This document shows positions 1-13,581 of a stretch of DNA of 64,000 bases, in pieces. Position numbers and translations under genes: made by a program. Position 1 is the first letter of the stretch, and each line of letters starts with the position of its first letter. Source of the DNA: Bugula neritina (Eukaryota > Bryozoa > Gymnolaemata > Cheilostomatida > Bugulidae); contig OZ037765.1 in NCBI GenBank assembly GCA_964035545.1, positions 6,770,698 through 6,834,697 on the forward strand. The letters are read 5' to 3'. The notes under the pieces were generated by a model. It did no database searches. It was not told the DNA's origin and worked only from the letters and a program-made list of their open reading frames with translations.

Positions 1-932
1 GGTTGCAGCCAGGTGGATAAGATTAGTTAGTAAAACTATGGTCAATAAAATCAATATATCCAGCTAGAACTTCTTGCATGTCTAGATTTGCTACTTTATT
101 TTGTTGTTGCTCGTGTCACTTTCAAATGTTGTATGAAAATTGGGGTATATTATTAAAAGAACTATTGTAGCAGTAGCAAAATCGACTTGTCAACTAACTG
201 TAATTTGCTTAATATTTTGGCCAATATTATCTCATGTGGCTATTAGATAATAAAATCATAATTGTATTATTAATATTCAAGCTGAGAGAGATTAGTTTGA
301 CCTTGGAATAAACGTAAATTAGAATTGAAATCATATGCTTTTATGGTTTCTATTTGCATTATGATTGGCTATTAAAGTGACTAGTGATATCGCCATAAAT
401 TATGGGTTGTTGCATTTCTCATTGGTTATTTTAATTTTTCTATGACCAATATTTCAATATTTAACTCCTCACAATTATAGCTTTAACTGGTTTTCCCAAC
501 ATATGTATAACCTGTGTTTTTAAACCATCTTGATAATTGACTTGTGTATGGCAGCCGAGAATAAAAAGTTAGCGATTGCCAGCACTTATGTTATCAGCAG
601 TGACACGAAAGTGAGAATTATTTGAAGAAATGTGTACACACAATTATTTATTACAAAACCAAATTACATGGGCACACAACCCTGAAAAGTATTTAGCTGA
701 TGATAAACATATTTCTGAATATCTTAATACTACATAAATGTGACCAGACTGCCCTGCTCTAAGTACACATTTTTTCTATGCACAATTCTACAGTAGTGCC
801 AATAGCCACACTGTATACAGCTAAATTAAAGTTGGCAGTTCGTAGACACAAATACCAGTTATAAGTTGAATGAAACATGCAAGAAGGATAAGGAGAGAAA
901 GGCAGCAGCGAGTATACGGTGCTGACACTTAC
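1..932. other. Probable intron of exportin-7, nothing else recognised
   Basis: The minus-strand donor after the exon at 933-1086 opens an intron that runs to the left edge. No conserved exportin-7 exon (for example the expected segment after the LGEDEDRYD exon) was found here on the minus strand. The sequence is AT-rich with no clear repeats, RNA gene or plus-strand gene. Confidence 0.5.
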
Positions 933-3900
933 TAGCTAGTGGTCTCATGAACACGTCGTATCTGTCCTCGTCCTCACCAAGGTCCACCAGCAGCAGCCTA
1001 CCCAGTGCCAGGTAGAAAGTAGTGCGGCATCGCGTGTCTTTGAATGTGCTCATTCCATTCACACCCAGAAATGGGAAATTCTCACTCTAAAGGCATGAGT
1101 CAAGTGCTTTTACAGCCAAAAAATAAATGACGATCACTTCTTATTTAAAGCATTTAAAAAACATGAGTAGACAACTGCAATATTATAACTGAAAAAACTT
1201 ACACAGTAGACTGCAATACCAACTTTAGCTACACACAAATGTGCACGCATACAGAAATTTACTTTACTAGCATGACTCGGGTTTTAATACTTTTTTAATA
1301 AGTGTAGACATAATTAGTTCAATTTAAAGACAATCAATATGAAGTTGCACAGTAGCACAAATAGTCAGAACTACTCTGTCAATAAATATTTCGTATCTTG
1401 GTCACTCAAAATCATTTTTAAAAACAGGTCATGACTCGGGTTTTAATAAACTTAATGTTAGACCCAATTGGTTCAATTTAAAACAGTCAATAAAGAACAG
1501 TAGTATAAATAGTTAGAACCACTGTGTCGATTAGCTTTTCAACTCGACTTATTTGTAAGTTGCCAATTAAAAATTATTTTTTAAAACTTGTCACAGAATT
1601 ATTTGTAGCGCACTTACTGTGTGGTTAGTCAAGACAAACTGAACAGCATCAAGTTTTATAAGCTTGCGTACACTACTGTAGCCCACACTAAGGTCATTCA
1701 ACAGCTGCAGGGTTTTAGATATGATGGCTTCACTTTCCCCCCAATACTTTAGATTAGTAATTCTGGCATACAAAAAATAACACAACTGAAGGATTTCCTC
1801 TGCATTCAACAATATAAAGAACAGGTGATCTTACGGAGCGGTAAATTCACCTCTTAGCTATAAATGTATCACTATTTCTGACACAATTAATATATAGATT
1901 AATTAGTAGTTGAAAAAACATTTAGTGAAACATAAATGTGACTAAATGTTTTCAACTCCTGGTACCCGAAAGGATTAGAACGGTTACGATGAGAAACAAT
2001 GAGAACTAATGTCACTATTCATTATTTTTAAAAATTTCAGTACCATTTTCCACTATGACCGAATAATGAATATGTTGTAACATCAACTTCAACAGAGTTA
2101 AACAATAAAATTGTAACTTTTACACTGACTTACATTTTTCTAATGAAAATGCTGAGCACCATAGATTCATCGGAAAGACCTAGCGTTTCGTGTAATCTCT
2201 TGTATACCTTCAACAACAAAACCAGCAGCTTGAATTGAGTACAACATTAACACCAGTCAGATGCTCAAAGTTTAGAATACAGATACCATAAATATAAATG
2301 AGTAAGTCTTTTCACCTTAGAGGTCCTCTGTACTTGTTCTCCAATATATATTTTTCTAAAATGCTCAATAAAACTTAACAAAGCTAAGTCAAGCTTCTCG
2401 CATCTTCTTTGAGCGAGCCTTGAATCTACTACGTCCATCAGTTGCAAAACACTACAAAAAAAAATAACAACATCATCAACAAAAATATCTAATACGATTA
2501 ATAAATATGTAGGAAGCAGCCACATTACAACATTTTGATGACTCAGATTTTGCTTACCGGCACACCAATTCACCGTCCATTGTATCATGCTCATCTGTAC
2601 TGGAGAAAGACACTCTCCCACCCACCTCAGCACCGATAATGTACACCAACCAGGAGAGGATATCTAGAAAAAGCAACAGGAAGAATGAGTAAACCTGGAG
2701 ACGTACAAGAAGAGCAGAAGAGACACAGAGGTGTGGCGGCTACTCACTTTCCTGTATAGTCAGCTGGGCGCTGCTGTTGCCTGCATTTGTAAGTTCCTGG
2801 AATTTCTGAGCTGCCTCTTCAAATAGTCTAACCAGGTGAGTGCACGTCTTTTCATACTGGCACCGCCCAATCTGAGATATCTACAGCCAACAAGTGAGTG
2901 CGTTATGTATAGCCAGCAGACATTACCAACAACTGCATGGTGATTATATATCAGAAAAGGAGGCGAGGGCAAATGACAAGTGCTTTATGTTGTAGGGAAA
3001 GGTCCTAAAAATTTCTAAACCTCTTAGACTTATATTAGCTTTACGAAGAATTTAGGAATTTATACTAAGAACCATGCGAAAAACAGCAGCACAAAAAGTA
3101 GCATAGCAAAATATGGTTCACTTTCTAGGAATAGTGCCTGGGTTCATCTTCCAAAGAATCTCCAGTAAAAATAATTTAGTCACAGATGAAAACATTGACA
3201 TCGGAGACTGAGGGTACAAAAGTTACATGTGATGGTAATAGTCGGACAAGAAACCTGTTCAAGCTGTTGACTGAGAACTGCGTGATCATCAAGGGGGTCG
3301 TCTAGGTTGTCCTGTACAACTTGAGCTACGGAGTTCAGCCTCGAGGTTATGTAGGCTTGAGTCACCTACAAACCATTCGATAAGGAAAGTGACAATGCAA
3401 ATAACTTCCTCATTAGCTGGAAGTGTCAGGAGTGACTAAACACAATGACAGGCAAAAACAAGTGCACAAGCGTGATATGAACTCATTTATACACATATTA
3501 GGCAAACTTCCTTTTCAAACTACTATATGCTATAATATGCTGCATAAGCAGTATATAGGAGAATATTAACTCATTCACATTAAAAAACCCTCTCAGTCAA
3601 GTAATGATAAATAAAGATATCAGGGCCGTGCACCTTTGTTTACAGTGAATAGCGAAATTCAGAGTTGAAATGCCTTCATTATTGTCTACACTATTCTCGG
3701 AAGCTTGAATTTAATTCTAACGCACATAACACATAGATACTTTTAGATGAATACCACCAATAACACAAGCAGCTAGAGTAAATATATATACATGTTACCT
3801 CAGGAGTGTAAGTCTCCAGCATGTGAGGCTCACTAGCTTTGACATAAGGTATTGACATCACCATCCGCTGCCATAGCGACAGCAAGTAGTAGATACTGTT

Positions 3901-6900
3901 GGGTGCAAACTGCCACATCTACAATGTAAACATATGCTCTGGTCATAAATATGGGTATGGTAAGGGTTAGGATACTTAGTGAAGGGGGAGGGGGCACCAG
4001 ACAACTAGCTGACATAAGATGAAGAGTTTATACTGCTCAACATGGAGAGTCATTGCTGGGAGATGAGGCGGCATAGCTTAATGCTTATCATACAAGAAGA
4101 GGGAAATAACTACGAGTTACAGGCAATTCACTAAAACTTAGCTGTGTATGTACAACTGACTAACAAAGGGAGCAATGTTCTTGTGAAAACAGACACAGGG
4201 CCCTGTACTATAAACTAGTATAGTATGAGCATAGTGTAGTATAAGTCTAGTATAGTATAGTATAAGCCTAGTATAGTATAGTATAACATAGTATAGTATA
4301 GTATAGTCTAGTCTAGTCTAGTATAGTCTAGTCTAGTATAGTATAGTATAGTATAGCATAACTATAGTGTATACAATTTATCACAGCGGGCACTACATAG
4401 ACAGGCTCAGTGGAGTTGTGACAGCATATTGCTATAAGTGAGTAGCAATAGAATATCATAGGAGCTCATGAATACAAGATTACAGGAGTATAGATAAGAC
4501 AAACACGATATGAAATAGTTGGGTGAATTAGCGTCATTCAGGAGAGCCAAGACCAAGCTAGCAATGTTGTGGCACAGCTAGATGAGCTAAAACCCAGCAG
4601 AGTTGACCGCAGAGAGTAACTAGAGTTAGCTAGAGAGGGATTCAGCACAATATAACTGTACCTGCAAGCTAGTGACAGTAAACTCGGCCACCAGCTTGAT
4701 GACCACCGCGTATGACTCACACCTCACCAGCTCTCCCAGCTGAAAGTTGGACTTGAGACGGGCCAGCAGTCTACAGAACTCGTGGTAGCATGTGGGTTCA
4801 GCCAGCCCCTGCAGTATACAGTACAGAGTCCTATGCTAGCTAGAACTTGATATGTTAACTAGATGGTCACATGTCAGCCAGATGGTCACATGTCAGCCAG
4901 ATGGTCACATGTCAGCCAGATGGTCACATGTCAGCCAGATGGTCGCATGCCACATGTGACTTACAACAATCCTTACAAAGATGGGTTTTAAAAAAACATG
5001 CAAAATGTACTGCATTCAACAAACAGACTGCCAGTTTATTGCAATAATAATAGCGATCATAGTATTTTTGGAAATGCACAAGTGTGGACAAGCCTATAAA
5101 TTCAAAAATTTCCAACAGTGGGAAAAAACTGTATTTCAAACTAATGCTATCATTAATTTCACCAGTTAAACCAGGTACCCGAGTTATCGCAAAAGCAAAC
5201 TATTTTTTTTTCGGCCAATGATATGCAAGTGTAAGCTGCCATTCCTAAACAAAGTGTAAATAATTCAGTGCACTTCATTTGTTACTAAAGCTTAATACAC
5301 AACATTACGGCAATCAGGGACTTCTATTTAAAAATGCAGGTTTTGCCCTACGCATTCTGATTGTAAGAGATTTCACTTGATAGCCTAACTGTTTCTGTGC
5401 TAAAACTGTATGGTCATTGGAATGTTACCAGCATAGTTGGACAAAAAATACCAACATAACTCCCGGATATCATGGTTTCCAAATAAAAATGTGACTACAC
5501 TTCCCCTGAATGAACACATTTAATCACAGCTTGCCTTAACATGTAGAATATGCCAGGGTAGAGCAGTTGGATTTCCCCAACTATTGCTCAACTAGGGATG
5601 ATGTAAAACAAAACATTAAATAAAGACAGGGCCTACCTGTGGGCTCTCCAGTATTAACTTTACTCCTGTAACCAGTTTATTCAAGAACTCATTTTTCTCA
5701 CTGTTTATATAGAACGACCTTCTAATAGAAGCCATTTGTACGAGACAAGATAAGACCTGTAATTAATATACAACAAATGGACGAATATATGGAAAAGTGC
5801 CATATCAATTTAGATGTTTGTAACTACACACTAAACTTGTAATTCTAAGACAGCAATGTATTGTAGAACTACTTCATTAAATGAAATTAAAAACATAGAT
5901 TAAGCCAAGCTGTTTCAAATAACGTGTAGATAAATGACTTCCCAAAAAAGACATTATAATGTATTTGAATAATTAAACATTCAACATAAAATTGAACTGG
6001 CTGTGCAGCAATATAAAAATATAAAAACTCATAATTCAAACCATTGACACAAATTATATAAAATGTAATTACAACGCTACATAGTAAAACATTGGTAGCA
6101 GCCGTGGTGTAGGGGGTTAGAGCGTTTGCCTAGTAAACACGAAGTCATGGGTTCGAACCCCAGTAAAGGCCATTGGTGATGTTAGGAAAAGCATCCAGTC
6201 ATAATTGCTCCTGTGCCCCATCTGACTAAGTCCTTAGCCCGATTTACCAAAAAAACCCTTTCCATCAAGGGTTTCTCACAGGGATGGCGACTATAAAATT
6301 GCGCGAGTTTTTTTATAGTAAAAAATTGGTAAAAAAGCTCTCTCTGTACAGTGAAACTTCTTTAGCCACTAGTAAAGTTGAATGGGTTTATTCACTTTAT
6401 CAACTATTGGAGCCAATGCCCAGGAGCTATATAGAATGAGCTATAATGCTGCAGTAGACGCATAAGCTAAGGTTAGCTTGATACTGGTAGTGAAACATTC
6501 ATGTGCTGGTCTTACAAAACCTTGTACTTTAATTTAGGCTTACAAAACACCTGCTGCAATATAAAATACTACAAGTTATGTCATTTCCAGATGAAGTGGA
6601 GAGTATGAACATATATTAGCAGAGAGTTACTATTAATACTGAAGTTAAGAACTAGAAAACTAGAAAACTTTCAGACATCAATTAGTAGAACAATAACCCA
6701 GTAAGAGGCTAAGTCTGGACTCATGTGCGAAACCAGAGTGACAAGAGACTCCTTAAAGTACAAAAAGAAACTAAAAGCCTATGGAATGGATATGGAAACA
6801 ACATAAATAGATTAAGCTAAATACAAACTGGTAAAGATAGAGTTCTGGTTAAACGCAGTTAAAACTAGTAACTAGATTATTGCTGTGCATAAAGACACAC

Positions 6901-9900
6901 ATTGAAAGTAAAAATTGTCAGAAACTGAACCCCCCCCCTCCCAACAAACCTGACTGCTTTGGGATTTGAAGCAACTATTTTGACAAATCTAGTTTAGTCA
7001 TTTTCGGAATCGAGAATTAATGACAAAAAGATGAACATACACATGAGGTAACAGAATGGGATTATAGGCTTACCAGTGCACCGAGATTAGATGGCAGACA
7101 CTTGTACAGATCAAACAGCAACTGCATTAGGCTGAAGTCAAGCAGGGCTAGAAGTAAACAGTTAAATTGAAATTTTATGCAGAAAAGTTTTGTTTAGCAA
7201 TGTCATATGACAAACAATAAACAGAAAGAATAGACACCATGTAACCCACACCCAAATACGTGTAGCTGAGAGCAATAGAACGACAAGCTAATAAAGGCCA
7301 AACACCCACTTCTATTACTCAACCAATATGCAAAATATCCCTACGTCATTTTACTTAATACAGACTGGTGGAGGTGAACAATGCGCCAATAGCATTGCAT
7401 AGGTAGTTAAGGCTTTGGTGGTGGTGATGAATGAAAGAGCACTTAAGCTTGCCAGTAGGTAATAGCAGCATGGAAATTTCAGACCAGAAAATAATTGTGC
7501 TCATGTTAGACCCCTAAATGACTGCAGATAGTATGGACACATGACACATTTTTCAAACACACATGCATAGCCAATACTTTGGTGCTGTGGCTGAAAATGT
7601 TGAAGTTGCAAGAATGGCTAATCAATATGAATTGAATTGTGACATTTGCATCAACAGTTAGATGCATCTTCTTTTGCAACTGGTACAAAGTTAAAATATG
7701 GGGGAAGGGTTCTTTGGCCCCCACTATATGCTGTCAGAGTAAAACTGACTCAACATGGAAAGTGGAAAAGGTTTATCTTCAAAGTCAAGCCAAGATCTAT
7801 TTACGGTGGAATTTAACACCATTTCCTAATAAACCCACTGGTACTAAAACTACAACCAGTATAGTCCAGTATTTTAGTGGAGCAACTGATTAGCATGGTG
7901 ACAGTAACCAGTTAAACCTATACAACAGTTTTTTAGAAGAATGTTTCTGCTCCATTATCACTGCTAGATAGTTGACGAATCAAGTTGAACCAACGAAATG
8001 ACTTTTCTGCGGAATAGTTGAGCGAATGAAATGACTACAAGTTACCTTTTCTCCAGCTAGTTGGCATGTGCACAGTGCTCAGGTCATCTGACGTCTCGTC
8101 ATTTGATGTGCCAATGAAATCAAAGGAAAGGCAAGTCAAGGCCAACTGTAAACTGCCTCCAACAAATGATCGCTAAAATCATGGCAAAAACTTAATTTTA
8201 GATGCCTGAAAGAATGTTTACAGAAATTTTAATTTTTTCACATTACAACTTTAGATACTAGTAACCTCTGCAGAAAACAAATATGGTAATTCGTTGATCA
8301 GCAAAAAATGGTGAAAAACAAATACTATACAGGCGTCTAACACACTCCATTCCTTTTTTTACATTAACTACATAACCTCTAAGAAACGCTCACCTGAATG
8401 TTGTCATTTAGATCCATGGTTTTGATATTTGCGTAGACCTTTTGTAAAAGTTCGCAAGCAATCTCAAATATTTGGTAGAGCATTGTATCTCTGAAAGCAA
8501 AGGAGATTTTCCTGTGCCACGTTATGGAATGGTGTACTTCAGTCTATTAGAAAACCAGAAGAATAAAACTTATAGAACATACGCTGTAAGAAAAACAAAA
8601 CAACTTGACAAGTTGCATAATCTTTACCTCTAGAATTTCATTACAGATTAATGGAAATGCACTTGTAAAGAATTCTATATATATCCATATTTATGCAAGT
8701 TGCTTTTTTAGAAATTAAATGAACACTTGGCCTAAAGTTTTAATTAATATTTCTAATTTGAATTCATCATCGCGCCATTAGCAGCAGCTGCTGCCTATCA
8801 GCTGCCAGTTGGTAGAAAGATTACATAAGGACTAACCTCCGTCATTTGGTTAACTTCTATCACTAACCGAGTCATCAGCTGCACACCAATGGCCAAGTGC
8901 ATTGAAGAGTTGTTCTACAATCATTGTATAAGATCATTATACTCTCAAGTTAACTAGTGGCAGAAACCCAAGCATATAGCATGTTGAATGAGTACTAATA
9001 TACTTGGTTTAAGCTTATTTATGAAAATTTAGAAATCATTGTCTAACAGCACTAAGTAATACAAGTCATAACCTTTAAATCTCACTACCTTTAAAATAGA
9101 AAATCAAAGCATGCCCAAAAATTTTACACTTCACAGCCAAGCAAGTCAATAGATATTTTTGTAGTGTTTCCTTACATGAAGAAACTTCCCCAGATCATCT
9201 GTAACGGTCCTCATACTGAACACATCTTTCACCGTATCATTCCAGCCAACTTTGGTGACTCTGGCGTACAGCTGAACCAAAGCTTGCTGCACGTAAGCCG
9301 CCACCATTGTTCTAGAGCTCAAGTAATCCAGTACGTAGTTCTTGATTTCCAGTCGCTGCTCACTGCTGAGGGCAGCATTGCCTTTGTTTACCAACTTAGT
9401 GAGAGTTGTGGCAGCCAGAAGTTGGGAATATGGTGACTAGAACAAAATAATATCTTTGATTATAGTGATACTGGCTTTCAAACTTGCCACAAGGACAAAA
9501 AACATAATATATTCAACTAATAATCAAAGTGCACCATAGTTCAACAACAACATAATATAATAAAACAGCTGTTATAAATAAACACATATCATAACAAATA
9601 AATGAACACAAAACATAATTTACAATGCAGAGACCAAATTAAGAGAACACTTACATATATAATTATACACATTTATTTTAGTACTCTCATAGTTTTAGCA
9701 GTGAATACTCAATGACAAACTACTTTTAAATAGAATCCGAACTCAGTGAGACTTGAGTTAGCACATTGAATTTATTGAAAGTTACGCTCCCTGAATCCGG
9801 TCAGTAGTTCCAGTAACTGAAAGCCTTATGAACTATGAACTACGCTAACCATGAGCAATTAACCTCATTAGCTCTACAAGTTCAGAGTAAGCTGAACGCA

Positions 9901-11393
9901 GAGTCCGCTCTTGTACTCACCGCTGCTCGTTCCAGCAAAAGCTGACAATTTTGAAGACATCCTGGAGAGTTGATGAAATTTACCAAAGCCTTTTCAGCTT
10001 CATTTCGAATATTTGTATCTGTTGTTTCATATAGCTGTTTACAGAGACTTTCCAAATGAAGAAGTTCCTGTGGCATAAAATAAAATATTACTAGAAAATA
10101 TCACAATAAACCATAGCTGCCGAAAGCAATATTTAAAAACTTGCAACACTACTTTAAAATAAAATAAAAACTATTACTAATAGTACTACTAGTAGACCTA
10201 GCGTACTTCTGGTTTGAAATTAAAATATTTTGATGTGCATATTATAATGTTATTACTATAGGGTTTTGATAAATATTTCTTAGTTTTGCTGTTCAGCTTT
10301 TACTTTTGAAACTAAATTAGTATCTTTAAAATATTATTTGAACTATGTCAAATAAATTTCATAGGACTTATAAGCATGACTACAATTTAAATTTACATCA
10401 TCTTTGAATTTATTCAACTGAGTAATAGCTACTACAATTTAAACTTTCAGTTAAGCAAAGTAGCAAATGTAGTATGTGAGTATCTGTACACGGCAATTAA
10501 TACATGAACATAAATGTTAGGTTGAAGTAAAAATCTGAATAGCTACTGTTGGTTATATGGTGGGTATAATAAGTGTAAGGTGGGTATAGTAAGTGTAAGA
10601 GTAATACTAATACACACCACCATTACCCATTACTCATTTTCCATTTGCAAGTGAATGAAACTGAATTTCAAGGAGTTTAACATATTGATGGCAATTCTAA
10701 TCACATTGTATTGGTAAATTCACTCCAAATTTTTATTAAACTCGGCGTTTATGTTGAGATAAGAATCATTGAGTCAAATTTACCAATTGACTTATGAATA
10801 ATAAATATAACAATACATTTATTATCCATAATGCCTATAGACAATGGTTATCACTACAAGTACAATGTTAACTATGCCACATAACATTAGGACTAATAGT
10901 AATTCAGTAATTGAAAATCATAATAATTATCAACTGATAATCATAATGTCTTAATGATACACTAAAACTTGAGCTCTCACTCAACACCAAGTCTAGTGGT
11001 TGAACTTGAATTAAAATTAAAAGAAAAAGGCAAACTTATTGCTAAAGTTTAAGAATTAGAATAACTGAATAACTAATAAGACTAAGTAAGAGTAAGTCTA
11101 ACTCTAAGAGTAAGACTAAGAGTAAGAGTTAGAGTAACACCAACACTAACAGTAGCCTAACTCAAACTGTAAGTACTAAGTTAGACTTAGTCAGTGTTAC
11201 CACCCAAAATTTAACACCTTTTGATTATCATTATGATTACCACTATGACACTAACTAAAAATAATAGACCAAATTATGTTCTGTTGACAATTATTTTTTA
11301 AACCAACTAGTGACAAAACTGTTTGAGTCTTATCTAAAAAGATATAATTAATAAATAACAATTAGTATTGCTGCATACCTGATCTTGAGCCAT
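933..11393 (-). CDS. XPO7: Exportin-7 (RanBP16 family), N-terminal two thirds, partial
   Basis: Nuclear transport receptor of the importin-beta family that carries cargo between nucleus and cytoplasm with Ran. Seventeen coding exons, read on the minus strand: 11379-11393, 9921-10067, 9176-9436, 8837-8914, 8394-8543, 8046-8172, 7074-7147, 5637-5756, 4662-4808, 3799-3918, 3255-3365, 2748-2880, 2558-2663, 2316-2451, 2134-2207, 1618-1762, 933-1086. All junctions are GT..AG and phases agree, giving about 699 of the roughly 1,087 residues usual for this family. The ATG exon encodes only MAQDQ. Next come the importin-beta N-terminal region ([13 protein letters not shown], then QLLLER), [94 protein letters not shown] and [17 protein letters not shown], all close to vertebrate XPO7. 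RanBP17 is the vertebrate sister copy, so an invertebrate gene like this represents both. The last exon ends in phase 1 with a good donor, so the C-terminal HEAT repeats lie left of the window. Confidence 0.93.
4216..4372. repeat. Pentanucleotide microsatellite (TAGTA/TAGTC)n
   Basis: Imperfect 5-bp tandem repeat of tagta with interspersed tagtc units, inside an exportin-7 intron. Alternate phases give tagtatagtatagtc strings. It has no coding potential. Confidence 0.85.
4861..4951. repeat. 19-bp minisatellite, four full copies plus one degenerate
   Basis: Unit agatggtcacatgtcagcc is repeated head to tail at 4861, 4880, 4899 and 4918, with a decayed fifth copy from 4937. It lies in the exportin-7 intron just upstream, in gene orientation, of the exon at 4662-4808. 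Confidence 0.9.
6098..6314 (+). mobile_element. tRNA-derived SINE with 17-bp target site duplication
   Basis: The 5' end is tRNA-like. It has an A-box-like segment (gtggtgtagggggttagagc), an anticodon-arm-like hairpin and a perfect B-box ggttcgaaccc at about 6151-6161. About 140 bp of non-tRNA body follows, including a hairpin of aaaccctt (6253-6260) with aagggttt (6267-6274), then a short T-rich end. The element is bracketed by atagtaaaacattggta (6081-6097) and atagtaaaaaattggta (6315-6331), a 17-bp duplication with one mismatch, which marks retrotransposition. The body segment (gatgttaggaaaagcatcc) resembles a conserved central domain seen in some invertebrate SINEs, but I cannot assign the family from memory. 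The element lies in an exportin-7 intron, opposite in sense to the gene. Confidence 0.85.
11064..11160. repeat. Degenerate hexamer repeat (AAGAGT/ACTAAG type)
   Basis: A run of agactaagagtaagagt-like 6-mers inside the first exportin-7 intron (10068-11378). It is of the same type as the hexamer clouds at 11776, 30524, 37620 and 40730. Confidence 0.6.
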
Positions 11394-13581
11394 GACTGAA
11401 TATGCACGGATAGAGGTCAGGTGGCGCTTGCGCATTATCTGCTGAAGTTCAAGGGTGATAAGAGGTCAGGCATAGACTGTAATCTTCTAAATAGTGAACT
11501 GTCGCTTGCTAATAAAAAATAACCTAATATACTTGTCAAAGAGCCCGTAAAATTTTGCTATTAAAATGAATATGCACTAAGTATGCTAGCAGCTGGCTAT
11601 GCGAGTTACAAACGAGTAGCGAAAAAATTAATCAAGCAGAAGTTTCATGCAAACTAGTCACTTTAAGTTACTTAGTTTTGATAATAAAAGAAAAACTGAG
11701 TTTAGTAAAAATAAAAAGCTTGCAATAATATTTTTAGTTTACCTATTTTTACTTTTTGGTTTGCTTCACCTTTGAGTTTGAGCTGTTGCCTGTTAGTGTT
11801 ACTGTTAGTGTTACAGTTACTGTTAGTGTTACTCATACTGATACTGACTGATAGTGATACTGACAGTGATACTCATTATTCATACTCATAGTGATACTGA
11901 TACTCATACTGATAGTGATACTCATAGTCATAATTATACTGTTGTTTATGTTTTATAGAGTATTAGAATCACTCTCAAACTGAGACTCAGACTGTAGCTC
12001 ATCTGGTCTAGTTACTGTTAGTAAGTTACACTTAATCTTATTCTTATATTTGTTTACATATTAATATTTAAATTAAATTTAATTAATTAATAGTTGAGAT
12101 AAATTTAGTGTAGTACTTATACTTATAGACTATAGTTATAGTTATACTTATAGTTATACTAATAGTGATAGTAGCAGGAGTACTAATACTAATAGTAATA
12201 GTAAGGCTAATAACTAATAACATTAACTATAAGTAATAACTAAGAGAAATAGTATTACTAAACATAATCATACTGGTATTATTTATTAATAGTAAGAGTG
12301 ATGCTGCCATGCACTCTTAAACTATTGAATTTCTTTTTAACGTTAGTTGCTGTTTTATACTAGAAGTACAAGTTGACTACAAATGTTTTTCAAAAACTTT
12401 AAGTTCATTTAAATAAACAGCAACTGTTTCTTCAACTATGTGTTGCTGCTAATACACATATTTATTCTAGTATTACTTATGGCTTTATTTGTGTTGAACT
12501 ATAATATATGGTCATAAATTTTGCATTTGCATTGGACATAAAATTTGTTTGTAACTGTGGATAATATCATATAATTTATATATTAAATAATAACTAAGAT
12601 TATTTTTTCATCCAGCTATAAATATCTAATATAAAAATCATAATTTTCTGTCCTGCAAACCTATTGTGTGATGAAAATTAGTTGTTGGCCATTTGCTATA
12701 GAAGGATCACTGAACTAATTGAAAAACACTGTCTCGCAATTTTAAAGTGGATTCATATTTGTAGTTTTGTACAAGTTTTACATTTGTTGTGATAGATGTT
12801 TGATGGCCAAAGTCAATTATTTAATTTATATAATGACTATGGATTGCCACAATAACAATAATATATTAAGCACATTTGAAATTTAGCATTGTTTGTAATC
12901 AGAGCACTACTAACTAATATCTCAAGTTTCTTGTACATATTCTTATCTCTAGATATTATTTTAATTTAACTACCATGAAGCAGCCATGAAATGTCAAAAT
13001 TAAAACTCCTGCCACTTCATATTATACAATAAAGGTTGGCACTCTTTTGTTGTTATCAAACACTTATGAAACACTGTTATGAAATGCTTCAAACATTATA
13101 ATAATTATGTTTTGGTCTGCTGTTTTTGGAAATGTTTACTAGCTGGCTGTTATACATTCATTAAGGGGGTGTTTGTCTATAAGTTTTTTTTACAACAAGC
13201 TGTTCCATTTTCAAACCTATCTCTTTATTTATTGAACATAGAAGTAGTTCTGCTAATGTTTAAATTGTTTAGCTCTAAGTTTCATGTTTAGGATATTAAC
13301 ACCTTAGTTTTTAGACTCTGTATGAATGTCCGTCCTATATTATTTATACTTTGTTCTTACATGCAGTAAACTACACCTAGACTAAAATACTCTTAAAATA
13401 GATTAAGCGGGTTATGTGTCTGTGTGTAATGTAAATGGGTAGATGAGATAATTTCTTCAACTGGATATGTAAGTAGGTGCCTCCCGCTGTGTACTATCTC
13501 TGGCTGACTTTCATAGTCTAGTGTGAGTTGAAATCATTTGCTAGTTGCATCTGAGGCATTGAACTGCTTGCTTATATTACA
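11394..13581. other. Intergenic region between divergent exportin-7 and CRMP-like genes
   Basis: About 2.2 kb separates the two start codons, which point away from each other. The first 130 bp next to exportin-7 is the least AT-rich part (ggtggcgcttgcgcattatc at 11421-11440) and probably holds its 5' UTR or promoter. Degenerate 6-bp repeats built from GTTAGT/ACTGAT-type words fill 11776-11945, and AGTTAT/ACTAAT words fill 12110-12250. No convincing coding exon, RNA gene or TATA box was found. The remainder is plain AT-rich sequence. Confidence 0.6.
11776..11945. repeat. Degenerate hexamer cloud (GTTAGT / ATACTG words)
   Basis: The array starts with tgttagtgttactgttagtg and changes to ctgatagtgatactgacagt, always with a loose 6-bp period built around AGT/ACT. 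It is non-coding and lies between the divergent genes. Confidence 0.7.

Noticed and set aside
6098-6172. Functional tRNA gene
   Set aside because: The B-box is perfect, but the 5' and 3' acceptor sequences do not pair and a non-tRNA body with target duplications follows; it is a SINE head.
7639-7893. 84-codon plus-strand open frame
   Set aside because: It lies in an exportin-7 intron on the opposite strand and has no family similarity or splice context.
933-11393. Exportin-4 or another importin-beta member
   Set aside because: Long runs of near-identity ([34 protein letters not shown]) are specific to exportin-7/RanBP17.
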